A DNA stretch of 64,000 nt from positions 12,401,041 to 12,465,040 of the forward strand of contig NC_079974.1 in assembly GCF_029852145.1 (NCBI RefSeq). The letters are read 5' to 3'. A model generated the notes under the pieces. The model was not told the origin of the DNA. It did not search any database and saw only the letters and a list, made by a program, of their open reading frames with translations. Origin of the DNA: Microplitis mediator (lineage: Eukaryota; Arthropoda; Insecta; Hymenoptera; Braconidae). Position numbers and translations under genes: made by a program. This document shows, one piece after another, positions 27,001-40,985 of the stretch. The first letter of the stretch is position 1. The number at the start of each line of letters is the position of its first letter.

Positions 27001-30000
27001 AGCGGACTGCCAACAGTTTGAAAGGAACTGAGAATTTTTTGAAAATAAAAGTCCAGTCCCGCAAAAAAAAAAAATTAGTCTTCTCTTATCAACTGTCTGG
27101 TAGTCGGCTGACTGCCAACAGTTAAATGAACGGCTGAGAATTTTTTATCTAAAATTCAGTAGCGCTAAAAAAAATTTATTTTGCTCTTATCAACTGACTG
27201 GTAGTCAGCTGACTACCAACAGTTGAATGAACGGCTGAGGAGTTTTCCTTTAAAAATCATGTCCCGCTTAAGAAAGAAATTATTTTTCTCATATCAACTG
27301 ACTGGCAGTCAGCTGACTGCCAACAGTTTCGAAAAGAACTGAGAATTTTTTAAAAATAAAAGTCCAGTCCCGCAAAAAAAAAAATTATTATTCTCCTATC
27401 AACTGACTGGTAGTAAGCTGACTGCCAATAGTTAAATAAACGGCTGAGGATTTTATTTTTAAAAATCATGTCCCGCTTAAGAAAAAAATTATTTTTCTCA
27501 TATCAACTGACTGGCAGTCAGCTGACTGCCAACAGTTTCGAAAAGAACTGAGAATTTTTTAAAAATAAAAGTCCAGTCCCGTAAGAAAAAAATTATTTTT
27601 CTCTTATTAACTGACTGGTAGTCAGCTGACTGCCAACGGTTTCAGAAAGAACTGAGAATTTTTTAAAAAAAAAAGTCCAGTCCCGCAAATATAAAAATTA
27701 TTCTTCTCTTATCAACTGACTGGTAGTCAGCTGACTGCCAACAGTTAAATGAACGGCGAAGAATTTTTTCTTTAAAAATCATGTCCCGCGTAAGAAAAAT
27801 ATTATTTTTTTCTTATCAACTGACTGCCAACAGGTAAACGAACGACTGAGAATTTTTTATCTAAAATTCAGTAGCGCAAAAAAAAAATTTATTTTGCTCT
27901 TATCAACTGACTGGTAGACAGCGGACTGCCAACAGTTTCGAAAAGAACTGAGAATTTTTTGAAAATAAAAGTCCAGTCCCGCAAAAAAAAAAAATTAGTC
28001 TTCTCTTATCAACTGACTGATAGTCAGCTGACTGCCAACGGTTTCAGAAAGAACTGAGAATTTTTTAAAAATAAAAGTCCAGTCCCGCAAATATAAAAAT
28101 TATTTTTTTCTTATCAACTGACTGGCAGTCAGCTGACTGCCAACAGTTTCGAAAAGAACTGAGAATTTTTTAAAAATAAAAATCCAGTCCCGCAAAAAAA
28201 AAAAATTATTCTTCTCTTATCAACTGAGTGGTAGTCAGCTGACTGCCAACAGTTAAATGAACGGCTGAGGATTTTTTCTTTGAAAATCATGTCCTGCGTG
28301 AGAAAAAAATTATTTTTCTCTTATCAACTGAGTGGTAGTCAGCTGACTGCCAACGGTTTCAGAAAGAACTGAGAATTTTCTAAAAATAAAAGTCCAGTCC
28401 CGCAAATATAAAAATTATTCTTCTCTTATCAACTGACTGGTAGTCAGCTGACTGCCAACAGTTAAATGAACGGCTGAGAATTTTTTCTTTAAAAATCATG
28501 TCCCGCGTAAGAAAAATATTATTTTTCTCTTATCAACTGACTGGCAGTCAGCTGACTGCCAACAGGTAAACGAACGACTGAGAATTTTTTATCTAAAATT
28601 CAGTAGCGCAAAAAAAAAAATTTATTTTGCTCTTATCAACTGACTGGTAGACAGCGGACTGCCAACAGTTTCGAAAAGAACTGAGAATTTTTTGAAAATA
28701 AAAGTCCAGTCCCGCAAAAAAAAAAATTAGTCTTCTCTTATCAACTGACTGGTAGTGAGCAGACTGCCAACAGTTAAAGGAACGGCTGAGGATTTTTTCT
28801 TTAAAAATCATGTCCTGCGTAAAAAAAAATTCTATTTCTCTTATCAACTGACTGGTAGACAGCGGACTGCCAACAGTTTCGGAGAGAACTGAGAATTTTT
28901 TAAAAATAAAAGTCCAGTCCCGCAAAAAAAAAAATTATTTTTCACTCATCAACTGACTGGTAGTCAGCTGACTGCCAACAGTTTCGTAGAGAACTGAGAA
29001 TTTTTTAAAAATAAAAGTCCAGTCCCGCAAAAAAAAAAAATTAGTCTTCTCTTATCAACTGTCTGGTAGTCGGCTGACTGCCAACAGTTAAATGAACGGC
29101 TGAGAATTTTTCCTTTAAAAATCATGTCCCGCTTAAGAAAGAAATTATTTTTCTCATATCAACTGACTGGCAGTCAGCTGACTGCCAACAGTTTCGAAAA
29201 GAACTGAGAATTTTTTAAAAATAAAAGTCCAGTCCCGCAAAAAAAAAAATTATTATTCTCCTATCAACTGACTGGTAGTAAGCTGACTGCCAATAGTTAA
29301 ATAAACGGCTGAGGATTTTATTTTTAAAAATCATGTCCCGCTTAAGAAAAAAATTATTTTTCTCATATCAACTGACTGGCAGTCAGCTGACTGCCAACAG
29401 TTTCGAAAAGAACTGAGAATTTTTTAAAAATAAAAGTCCAGTCCCGTAAGAAAAAAATTATTTTTCTCTTATTAACTGACTGGTAGTCAGCTGACTGCCA
29501 ACAGTTAAATGAACGGCTGAGAATTTTTTCTTTAAAAATCATGTCCTGCGTGAGAAAAAAATTATTTTTCTCTTATCAACTGAGTGGTAGTCAGCTGACT
29601 GCCAACGGTTTCAGAAAGAACTGAGAATTTTCTAAAAATAAAAGTCCAGTCCCGCAAATATAAAAATTATTCTTCTCTTATCAACTGACTGGTAGTCAGC
29701 TGACTGCCAACAGTTAAATGAACGGCTGAGAATTTTTTCTTTAAAAATCATGTCCCGCGTAAGAAAAATATTATTTTTCTCTTATCAACTGACTGGCAGT
29801 CAGCTGACTGCCAACAGGTAAACGAACGACTGAGAATTTTTTATCTAAAATTCAGTAGCGCAAAAAAAAAAATTCATTTTGCTCTTATCAACTGACTGGT
29901 AGACAGCGGACTGCCAACAGTTTCGAAAAGAACTGAGAATTTTTTGAAAATAAAAGTCCAGTCCCGCAAAAAAAAAAATTAGTCTTCTCTTATCAACTGA

Positions 30001-33000
30001 TTGGTAGTACGCTGACTGCCAACGGTTTCAGAAAGAACTGAGAATTTCTCAAAAATAAAAGTCCAGTCCCGCAAATATAAAAATTATTTTTCTCTTATCA
30101 ACTGACTGGCAGTCAGCTGACTGCCAACAGTTTCGAAAAGAACTGAGAATTTTTTAAACATAAAAATCCAGTCCCGCGAAAAAAAAAAAATTATTCTTCT
30201 CTTATCAACTGACTGGTAGTGAGCAGACTGCCAACAGTTAAATGAACGGCTGAGGATTTTTTCTTTAAAAATCATGTCCTGCGTAAAAAAAAATTCTATT
30301 TCTCTTATCAACTGACTGGTAGACAGCGGACTGCCAACAGTTTCGGAGAGAACTGAGAATTTTTCAAAAATAAAAGTCCAGTCCCGCAAAAAAAAAAAAT
30401 TATTTTTCACTCATCAACTGACTGGTAGTCAGCTGACTGCCAACAGTTTCGTAGAGAACTGAGAATTTTTTAAAAATAAAAGTCGGGACTCGCAAAAAAA
30501 AAAAATTATTTTTCTCTTATCAACTGACTGGCAGTCAGCTGACTGCCAACAGGTAAACGAACGACTGAGAATTTTTTATCTAAAATTCAGTAGCGCAAAA
30601 AAAAAATTTATTTTGCTCTTATCAACTGACTGGTAGACAGCGGACTGCCAACAGTTTGAAAGGAACTGAGAATTTTTTGAAAATAAAAGTCCAGTCCCGC
30701 AAAAAAAAAGAATTAGTCTTCTCTTATCAACTGACTGGTAGTACGCTGACTGCCAACGGTTTCAGAAAGAACTGAGAATTTTTTAAAAATAAAAGTCCAG
30801 TCCCGCAAATATAAAAATTATTTTTCTCTTATCAACTGACTGGCAGTCAGCTGACTGCCAACAGTTTCGAAAAGAACTGAGAATTTTTTAAAAATAAAAA
30901 TCCAGTCCCGCAAAAAAAAAAATTATTCTTCTCTTATCAACTGAGTGGTAGTCAGCTGACTGCCAACAGTTAAATGAACGGCTGAGGATTTTTTCTTTAA
31001 AAATCATGTCCTGCGTGAGAAAAAAATTATTTTTCTCTTATCAACTGAGTGGTAGTCAGCTGACTGCCAACGGTTTCAGAAAGAACTGAGAATTTTTTAA
31101 AAATAAAAGTCCAGTCCCGCAAATATAAAAATTATTCTTCTCTTATCAACTGACTGGTAGTCAGCTGACTGCCAACAGTTAAATGAACGGCTGAGAATTT
31201 TTTCTTTAAAAATCATGTCCCGCGTAAGAAAAATATTATTTTTCTCTTATTAACTGACTGGCAGTCAGCTGACTGCCAACAGGTAAACGAACGACTGAGA
31301 ATTTTTTATCTAAAATTCAGTAGCGCAAAAAAAAAATTTATTTTGCTCTTATCAACTGACTGGTAGACAGCGGACTGCCAACAGTTTCGAAAAGAACTGA
31401 GAATTTTTTGAAAATAAAAGTCCAGTCCCGCAAAAAAAAAAATTAGTCTTCTCTTATCAACTGATTGGTAGTACGCTGACTGCCAACGGTTTCAGAAAGA
31501 ACTGAGAATTTCTTAAAAATAAAAGTCCAGTCCCGCAAATATAGAAATTATTTTTCTCTTATCAACTGACTGGCAGTCAGCTGACTGCCAACAGTTTCGA
31601 AAAGAACTGAGAATTTTTTAAACATAAAAATCCAGTCCCGCGAAAAAAAAAAAATTATTCTTCTCTTATCAACTGACTGGTAGTGAGCAGACTGCCAACA
31701 GTTGAAGGAACGGCTGAGGATTTTTTCTTTAAAAATCATGTCCTGCGTAAAAAAAGATTCTATTTCTCTTATCAACTGACTGGTAGACAGCGGACTGCCA
31801 ACAGTTTCGGAGAGAACTGAGAATTTTTTAAAAATAAAAGTCCAGTCCCGCAAAAAAAAAAAATTATTTTTCACTCATCAACTGACTGGTAGTCAGCTGA
31901 CTGCCAACAGTTTCGTAGAGAACTGAGAATTTTTTAAAAATAAAAGTCGGGTCTCGCAAAAAAAAAAAATTATTTTTCTCTTATCAACTGACTGGCAGTC
32001 AGCTGACTGCCAACAGGTAAACGAACGACTGAGAATTTTTTATCTAAAATTCAGTAGCGCAAAAAAAAAATTTATTTTGCTCTTATCAACTGACTGGTAG
32101 ACAGCGGACTGCCAACAGTTTGAAAGGAACTGAGAATTTTTTGAAAATAAAAGTCCAGTCCCGCAAAAAAAAAAAATTAGTCTTCTCTTATCAACTGACT
32201 GGTAGTACGCTGACTGCCAACGGTTTCAGAAAGAACTGAGAATTTTTTAAAAATGAAAGTCCAGTCCCGCAAATATAAAAATTATTTTTCTCTTATCAAC
32301 TGACTGGCAGTCAGCTGACTGCCAACAGTTTCGAAAAGAACTGAGAATTTTTTAAAAATAAAAATCCAGTCCCGCAAAAAAAAAAAAATTATTCTTCTCT
32401 TATCAACTGACTGGTAGTCAGCAGACTGCCAACAGTTAAATGAACGGCTGAGGATTTTTTCTTTAAAAATCATGTCCTGCGTAAAAAAAAATTCTATTTC
32501 TCTTATCCACTGACTGGTAGACAGCGGACTGCCAACAGTTTCGGAGAGAACTGAGAAATTTTTAGAAAGAAAAGTCCAGTTCCGCAAAAAAAAAAAATTA
32601 TTTCTCTCTTATCAACTGATAGGTAGTCAGCTGACTGCTAACAGTTAAATGAACGGCTGAGGATTTTTTCTTTAAAAATCATGTCCCGCGTAAGAAAAAA
32701 ATTTTTTTTCTCTTATCAACTGACTGGTAGTCAGCTGACTGCCAACAGTTTTGTAGAGAACTGAGAATTTTTCAAAAATAGAAGTCGAGTCCCGCAAAAA
32801 AAATAAATTATTTTTCTCTTAACAACTGACGGGTAGTCAGCTGACTGCCAACAGTTTCGAAAAGAACTGAGAATTTTTCAAAAATAAAAATCCAGTCCCG
32901 CAAAAAAAAAAAATTATTCTTCTCTTATCGACTGAGTGGTAGTCAGCTGACTGCCAACAGTTAAATGAACGGCTGAGGATTTTTTCTTTAAAAATCATGT

Positions 33001-36000
33001 CCTGCGTGAGAAAAAAATTATTTTTCTCTTATCAACTGAGTGGTAGTCAGCTGACTGCCAACGGTTTCAGAAAGAACTGAGAATTTTTTAAAAATAAAAG
33101 TCCAGTCCCGCAAATATAAAAATTATTCTTCTCTTATCAACTGACTGGTAGTCAGCTGACTGCCAACAGGTAAACGAAGGACTAAGAATTTTTTCTTTAA
33201 AAATCATGTCCCGCGTAAGAAAAATATTATTCTTCTCTTATCAACTGACTGGCAGTCAGCTGACTGCCAACAGGTAAACGAACGACTGAGAATTTTTTAT
33301 CTAAAATTCAGTAGCGCAAAAAAAAAATTTATTTTGCTCTTATCAACTGACTGGTAGACAGCGGACTGCCAACAGTTTCGAAAAGAACTGAGAATTTTTT
33401 GAAATTAAAAGTCCAGTCCCGCAAAAAAAAAAAATTAGTCTTCTCTTATCAACTGATTGGTAGTACGCTGACTGCCAACGGTTTCAGAAAGAACTGAGAA
33501 TTTCTTAAAAATAAAAGTCCAGTCCCGCAAATATAAAAATTATTTTTCTCTTATCAACTGACTGGCAGTTAGCTGACTGCCAACAGTTTCGAAAAGAACT
33601 GAGAATTTTTTAAAAATAAAAATCCAGTCCCGCAAAAAAAAAAAATTATTCTTCTCTTATCAACTGACTGGTAGTCAGCAGACTGCCAACAGTTAAATGA
33701 ACGGCTGAGGATTTTTTCTTTAAAAATCATGTCCTGCGTAAAAAAAAATTCTATTTCTCTTATCAACTGACTGGTAGACAGCGGACTGCCAACAGTTTCG
33801 GAGAGAACTGAGAATTTTTTAAAAATAAAAGTGCAGTCCCGCAAAAAAAAAAAATTATTTTTCACTCATCAACTGACTGGCAGTCAGCTGACTGCCACCA
33901 GTTTCGTAGAGAACTGAGAATTTTTTAAAAATAAAAATCCAGTCCCGCAAAAAAAAAAAATTATTCTTCTCTTATCAACTGAGTGGTAGTCAGCTGACTG
34001 CCAACAGTTAAATGAACGGCTGAGGATTTTTTCTTTAAAAATCATGTCCTGCGTAAGAAAAAAATTATTTTTCTCTTATCAACTGAGTGGTAGTCAGCTG
34101 ACTGCCAACGGTTTCAGAAAGAACTGAGAATTTTTTAAAAATAAAAGTCCAGTCCCGCAAATATAAAAATTATTCTTCTCTTATCAACTGACTGGTAGTC
34201 AGCTGACTGCCAACAGTTAAATGAACGGCTGAGGATTCTTTCTTTAAAAATCATGTCCCGCGTAAGAAAAAAATTATTTTTCTCTTATCAACTGACTGGC
34301 AGTCAGCTGACTGCCAACAGTTTCGAAAAGAACTGAGAATTTCTTAAAAATAAAAGTCCAGTCCCGCAAATATAAAAATTATTTTTCTCTTATCAACTGA
34401 CTGGTAGTCAGCTGACTGCCAACAGTTAAATGAACGGCTGAGGATTCTTTCTTTAAAAATCATGTCCCGCGTAAGAAAAAAATTATTTTTCTCTTATCAA
34501 CTGACTGGCAGTCAGCTGACTGCCAACAGTTTTGAAAAGAACTGAGAATTTTTTAAAAATAAAAATCCAGTCCCGCAAAAAAAAAAAATTATTCTTCTCT
34601 TATCAACTGACTGGTAGTCAGCAGACTGCCAACAGTTAAATGAACGGCTGAGGATTTTTTCTTTAAAAATCATGTCCTGCGTAAAAAAAAATTCTATTTC
34701 TCTTATCAACTGACTGGTAGACAGCGGACTGCCAACAGTTTCGGAGAGAACTGAGAATTTTTTAAAAATAAAAGTCCAGTCCCGCAAAAAAAAAAAATTA
34801 TTTTTCACTCATCAACTGACTGGCAGTCAGCTGACCGCCAACAGTTTCGGAGAGAACTGAGAATTTTTTAAAAATAAAAGTCCAGTCCCGCAAAAAAAAA
34901 AAATTATTTTTCACTCATCAACTGACTGGCAGTCAGCTGACCGCCAACAGTTTCGTAGAGAACTGAGAATTTTTTAAAAATAAAGATCCAGTCCCGCAAA
35001 AAAAAAAATTATTCTTCTCTTATCAACTGAGTGGTAGTCAGCTGACTGCCAACAGTTAAATGAACGGCTGAGAATTTTTTCTTTAAAAATCATGTCCTGC
35101 GTGAGAAAAGAATTATTTTTCTCTTATCAACTGAGTGGTAGTCAGCTGACTGCCAACGGTTCCAGAAAGAACTGAGAATTTTTTAAAAATAAAAGTCCAG
35201 TCCCGCAAATATAAAAATTATTCTTCTCTTATCAACTGACTGGTAGACAGCGGACTGCCAACAGTTTCGGAGAGAACTGAGAATTTTTTAAAAATAAAAG
35301 TCCAGTCCCGCAAAAAAAAAAAAATTATTTTTCTCTCATCAACTGACTGGTAGTCAGCTGACTGCCAACAGTTGAATAAACAGCTGAGAATTTTTTCTTT
35401 AAAAATCATGTCCCGCGTCAGAAAATAATTATTTTTTTCTTATCAACTGACTGGTAGACAGCGGACTGCCAACAGTTTCAAAAAGAACTGAGAATTTTTT
35501 AGAAAGAAAAGTCCAGTTCCGCAAAAAAAAAAAAATTATTTCTCTCTTATCAACTGATAGGTAGTCAGCTGACTGCCAACAGTTAAATGAACGGCTGAGG
35601 ATTTTTTCTTTAAAAATCATGTCCCGCGTAAGAAAAAAATTCTTTTTCTCTTATCAACTGACTGGTAGTCAGCTGACTGCCAACAGTTTCGTAGAGAACT
35701 AAGAATTTTTTAAAAATAGAAGTCGAGTCCCGCAAAAAAAATAAATTATTTTTCTCTTAACAACTGACGGGTAGTCAGCTGACTGCCAACAGTTTCGAAA
35801 AGAACTGAGAATTTTTTAAAAATAAAAATCCAGTCCCGCAAAAAAAAAAATTATTCTTCTCTTATCAACTGAGTGGTAGTCAGCTGACTGCCAACAGTTA
35901 AATGAACGGCTGAGGATTTTTTCTTTAAAAATCATGTCCTGCGTGAGAAAAAAATTATTTTTCTCTTATCAACTGAGTGGTAGTCAGCTGACTGCCAACG

Positions 36001-39000
36001 GTTTCAGAAAGAACTGAGAATTTTTTAAAAATAAACGTCCAGTCCCGCAAATATATAAATTCATCTTCTCTTATCAGAAGACTGGTAGTCAGCTGACTGC
36101 CAACCGTTAAATGAACGGCTGAGAATTTTTTCTTTAAAAATCATGTCCCGCGTGAGAAAAATATTATTTTTCTCTTATCAACTGACTGGCAGTCAGCTGA
36201 CTGCCAACAGGTAAACGAACGACTGAGAATTTTTTATCTAAAATTCAGTAGCGCAAAAAAAAAATTTATTTTGCTCTTATCAACTGACTGGTAGACAGCG
36301 GACTGCCAACAGTTTCGAAAGGAACTGAGAATTTTTTGAAAATAAAAGTCCAGTCCCGCAAAAAAAAAAATTAGTCTTCTCTTATCAACTGATTGGTAGT
36401 ACGCTGACTGCCAACGGTTTCAGAAAGAACTGAGAATTTCTTAAAAATAAAAGTCCTGTCCCGCAAATATAAAAATTATTTTTCTCTTATCAACTGACTG
36501 GCAGTCAGCTGACTGCCAACAGTTTCGAAAAGAACTGAGAATTTTTTAAAAATAAAAATCCAGTCCCGCAAAAAAAAAAAATTATTCTTCTCTTATCAAC
36601 TGACTGGTAGTCAGCAGACTGCCAACAGTTAAATGAACGGCTGAGGATTTTTTCTTTAAAAATCATGTCCTGCGTAAAAAAAAATTCTATTTCTCTTATC
36701 AACTGACTGGTAGACAGCGGACTGCGACAGTTTCGGAGAGAACTGAGAATTTTTTAAAAATAAAAGTCCAGTCCCGCAAAAAAAAAAAATTATTTTTCAC
36801 TCATCAACTGACTGGCAGTCAGCTGACTGCCAACAGTTTCGTAGAGAACTGAGAATTTTTTAAAAATAAAAATCCAGTCCCGCAAAAAAAAAAAATTATT
36901 CTTCTCTTATCAACTGAGTGGTAGTCAGCTGACTGCCAACAGTTAAATGAACGGCTGAGGATTTTTTCTTTAAAAATCATATCCTGCGTGAGAAAAAAAT
37001 TATTTTTCTCTTATCAACTGAGTGGTAGTCAGCTGACTGCCAACGGTTTCAGAAAGAACTGAGAATTTTTTAAAAATAAAAATCCAGTCCCGCAAATATA
37101 AAAATTATTTTTCTCTTATCAACTGACTGGCAGTCAGCTGACTGCCAACAGTTTTGAAAAGAACTGAGAATTTTTTAAAAATAAAAATCCAGTCCCGCAA
37201 ATATAAAAATTATTCTTCTCTTATCAACTGACTGGTAGTCAGCTGACTGCCAACAGTTAAATGAACGGCTGTGGATTTTTTCTTTAAAAATCATGTCCCG
37301 CGTAAGAAAAAAATTATTTTTCACTCATCAACTGACTGGCAGTCAGCTGACTACCAACAGTTTCGTAGAGAACTGAGAATTTTTTAAAAATAAAAATCCA
37401 GTCCCGCAAAAAAAAAAAATTATTCTTCTCTTATCAACTGAGTGGTAGTCAGCTGACTGCCAACAGTTAAATGAACGGCTGAGGATTTTTTTTTTAAAAA
37501 TCATGTCCCGCGTAAGAAAAAAATTATTTTTCTCTTATCAACTGACTGGCAGTCAGCTGACTGCCAACAGTTTCGAAAAGAACTGAGAATTTCTTAAAAA
37601 TAAAAGTCCAGTCCCGCAAATATAAAAATTATTTTTCTCTTATCAACTGACTGGCAGTCAGCTGACTGCCAACAGTTTTGAAAAGAACTGAGAATTTTTT
37701 AAAAATAAAAAACCAGTCCCGCAAAAAAAAAAAATTATTCTTCTCTTATCAACTGACTGGTAGTCAGCAGACTGCCAACAGTTAAATGAACGGCTGAGGA
37801 TTTTTTCTTTAAAAATCATGTCCTGCGTAAGAAAAAATTCTATTTCTCTTATCAACTGACTGGTAGACAGCGGACTGCCAACAGTTTCGGAGAGAACTGA
37901 GAATTTTTTAAAAATAAAAGTCCAGTCCCGCAAAAAAAAAAAATTATTTTTCACTCATCAACTGACTGGCAGTCAGCTGACTGCCAACAGTTCCGTAGAG
38001 AACTGAGAATTTTTTAAAAATAAAAATCCAGTCCCGCAAAAAAAAAAAAATTATTCTTCTCTTATCAACTGAGTGGTAGTCAGCTGACTGCCAACAGTTA
38101 AATGAACGGCTGAGGATTTTTTCTTTAAAAATCATGTCCTGCGTGAGAAAAAAATTATTTTTCTCTTATCAACTGAGTGGTAGTCAGCTGACTGCCTACG
38201 GTTTCAGAAAGAACTGAGAATTTTTTAAAAATAAAAGTCCAGTCCCGCAAATATAAAAATTATTCTTCTCTTATCAACTGACTGGTAGTCAGCTGACTGC
38301 CAACAGTTAAATGAACGGCTGAGAATTTTTTCTTTAAAAATCATGTCCCGCGTAAGAAAAATATTATTTTTCTCTTATCAACTGACTGGCAGTCAGCTGA
38401 CTGCCAACAGGTAAACGAACGACTGAGAATTTTTTTATCTAAAATTCAGTAGCGCAAAAAAAAAATTTATTTTGCTCTTATCAACTGACTGGTAGTCAGC
38501 TGACTGCCAACAGTTTCGAAAAGAACTGAGAATTTTTTAGAAAGAAAAGTCCAGTCCCGCAAAAAAAAAAATTATTTCTCTCTTATCAACTGATGGGTAG
38601 TCAGCTGACTGCCAACAGTTTCGTAGAGAACTGAGAATTTTTTAAAAATAAAAGTCGAGTCCCGCAAAAAAAATAAATTATTTTTCTCTTAACAACTGAG
38701 TGGTAGTCAGCTGAATGCCAACAGGTAATCGAACGGCTGAGAATTTTTTATCTAGAATTCAGTAGCGCAAAAAAAAAATTTATTTTGCTCTTATCAACTG
38801 ACTGGTAGACAGCGGACTGCCAACAGTATCGAAAAGAACTGAGAATTTTTTAAAAATAAAAGTCCAGTCCCGCAAAAAAAAAATTATATTTCTCATATCA
38901 ACTGACTGGCAGTCAGCTGACTGCGAACAGTTGAATGAACGGCTGAGGATTTTTTCTTTAAAAATCATGTCCTGCGTGAGAAAAAAATTATTTTTCTCTT

Positions 39001-40985
39001 ATCAACTGAGTGGTAGTCAGCTGACTGCCAACGGTTTTAGAAAGAACTGAGAATTTTTTAAAAATAAAAGTCCAGTCCCGCAAATATAAAAATTATTCTT
39101 CTCTTATCAACTGACTGGTAGTCAGCTGACTGCCAACAGTTAAATGAACGGCTGAGATTTTTTTCTTTAAAAATCATGTCCCGCGTAAGAAAAATATTAT
39201 TTTTCTCTTATCAACTGACTGGCAGTCAGCTGACTGCCAACAGGTAAATGAACGGCTGAGAATTTTTTCTTTAAAAATCATGTCCCGCGTAAGAAAAATA
39301 TTATTTTTCTCTTATCAACTGACTGGCAGTCAGCTGACTGCCAACAGGTAAACGAACGACTGAGAATTTTTTATCTAAAATTCAGTAGCGCAAAAAAAAA
39401 ATTTATTTTGCTCTTATCAACTGACTGGTAGTCAGCTGACTGCCAACAGTTTCGAAAAGAACTGAGAATTTTTCAGAAAGAAAAGTCCAGTCCCGCAAAA
39501 AAAAAAATTATTTCTCTCTTATCAACTGATGGGTAGTCAGCTGACTGCCAACAGTTTCGTAGAGAACTGAAAATTTTTTAAAATTAAAAGTCGAGTCCCG
39601 CAAAAAAAATAAATTATTTTTCTCTTAACAACTGAGTGGTAGTCAGCTGAATGCCAACAGGTAATCGAACGGCTGAGAATTTTTTATCTAAAATTCAGTA
39701 GCGCAAAAAAAAAATTTATTTTGCTCTTATCAACTGACTGGTAGTCAGCTGACTGCGAACAGTTGAATGAACGGCTGAGGATTTTTTCTCTAAAAATCAT
39801 GTCCCGCGTAAAAAAAAAATATTTTTCCCTTATCAACTGACTGGTAGTCAGCAAACTGCCAACAGTAAAATGAACGGCTAAGGATTTTTTCTTTGAAAAT
39901 CATGTCCTGCGTAAGAAAAAAATTATTTTTCTCTTATTAACTGACTGGCAGTCAGCTGACTGCCAACAGTGTCGAAAGGAACTGGGAATTTTTTAACAAT
40001 AAAAGTCCAGTCCCGCAAAAAAACAAATGATTTTTCCCTTATCAACTGACTTGTAGTCAGCAAACTGCCAACAGTTGAATGAACGGCTGAGGATTTTTTC
40101 TCTAAAAATCATGTCCCGCGTAAAAAAAAAATATTTTTCCCTTATCAACTGACTGGTAGTCAGCTGACTGCCAAAAGTTCAATGAACGGCTCAGGATTTT
40201 TTTTTTTTTAAATCATGTCCCGCGTAAGAAAAACATTATTTTTCTCTTATCAACTGACTGGCAGTCAGCTGACTGCCAACAGGTAAACGAACGACTGAGA
40301 ATTTTTTATCTAAAATTCAGTAGCGCAAAAAAAAAATTTATCTTGCTCTTATCAACTGACTGGTAGACAGCGGACCGCCAACAGTTTCGAAAAGAACTGA
40401 GAATTTTTTGAAAAAAAATGTCCAGTCCCGCAAAAAAAAAAAATTAGTCTTCTCTTCTCAACTGACTGGTAGTACGCTGACTGCCAACGGTTTCAGAAAG
40501 AACTGAGAATTTTTTAAAAATAAAAGTCCAGTCCTGCAAATATAAAAATTATTTTTCTCTTATCAACTGACTGGTAGTCAGCAGACTGCCAACAGTTAAA
40601 TGAACGGCTAAGGATTTTTTCTTTAAAAATCATGTCCTGCGTACAAAAAAATTCTATTTCTCTTATCAACTGACTGGTAGACAGCGGACTCCCAACAGTT
40701 TCGGAGAGAACTGAGAATTTTTTAAAAATAAAAGTCCAGTTCCGCAAAAAAAAAAAATTATTTCTCTCTTATCAACTGATAGGTAGTCAGCTGACTGCCA
40801 ACAGTTGAATGAACAGCTGAGGATTTTTTCTTTAAAAATCATGTCCTGCGTCAGAAAATAATTATTTTTCTCTTATCAACTGACTGGTAGACAGCGGACT
40901 GCCAACAGTTTCGTAGAGAACTGAGAATTTTTTAAAAATAAAAGTCGAGTCCCGCAAAAAAAATAAATTATTTTTCTCTTAACAA
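24039..40985 (+). repeat. Satellite array, segment 4
   Basis: Continuous array of the same unit classes. A recurring multi-unit block ending in the variant TTTTTTAAACATAAAAATCC (about 25,887, 30,154 and 31,617, also 3,755, 9,292, 11,798 and 23,266) marks a higher-order repeat. In 33.5-38.1 kb a different multi-unit block recurs around about 33,569, 34,512, 36,505 and 37,658. Confidence 0.95.
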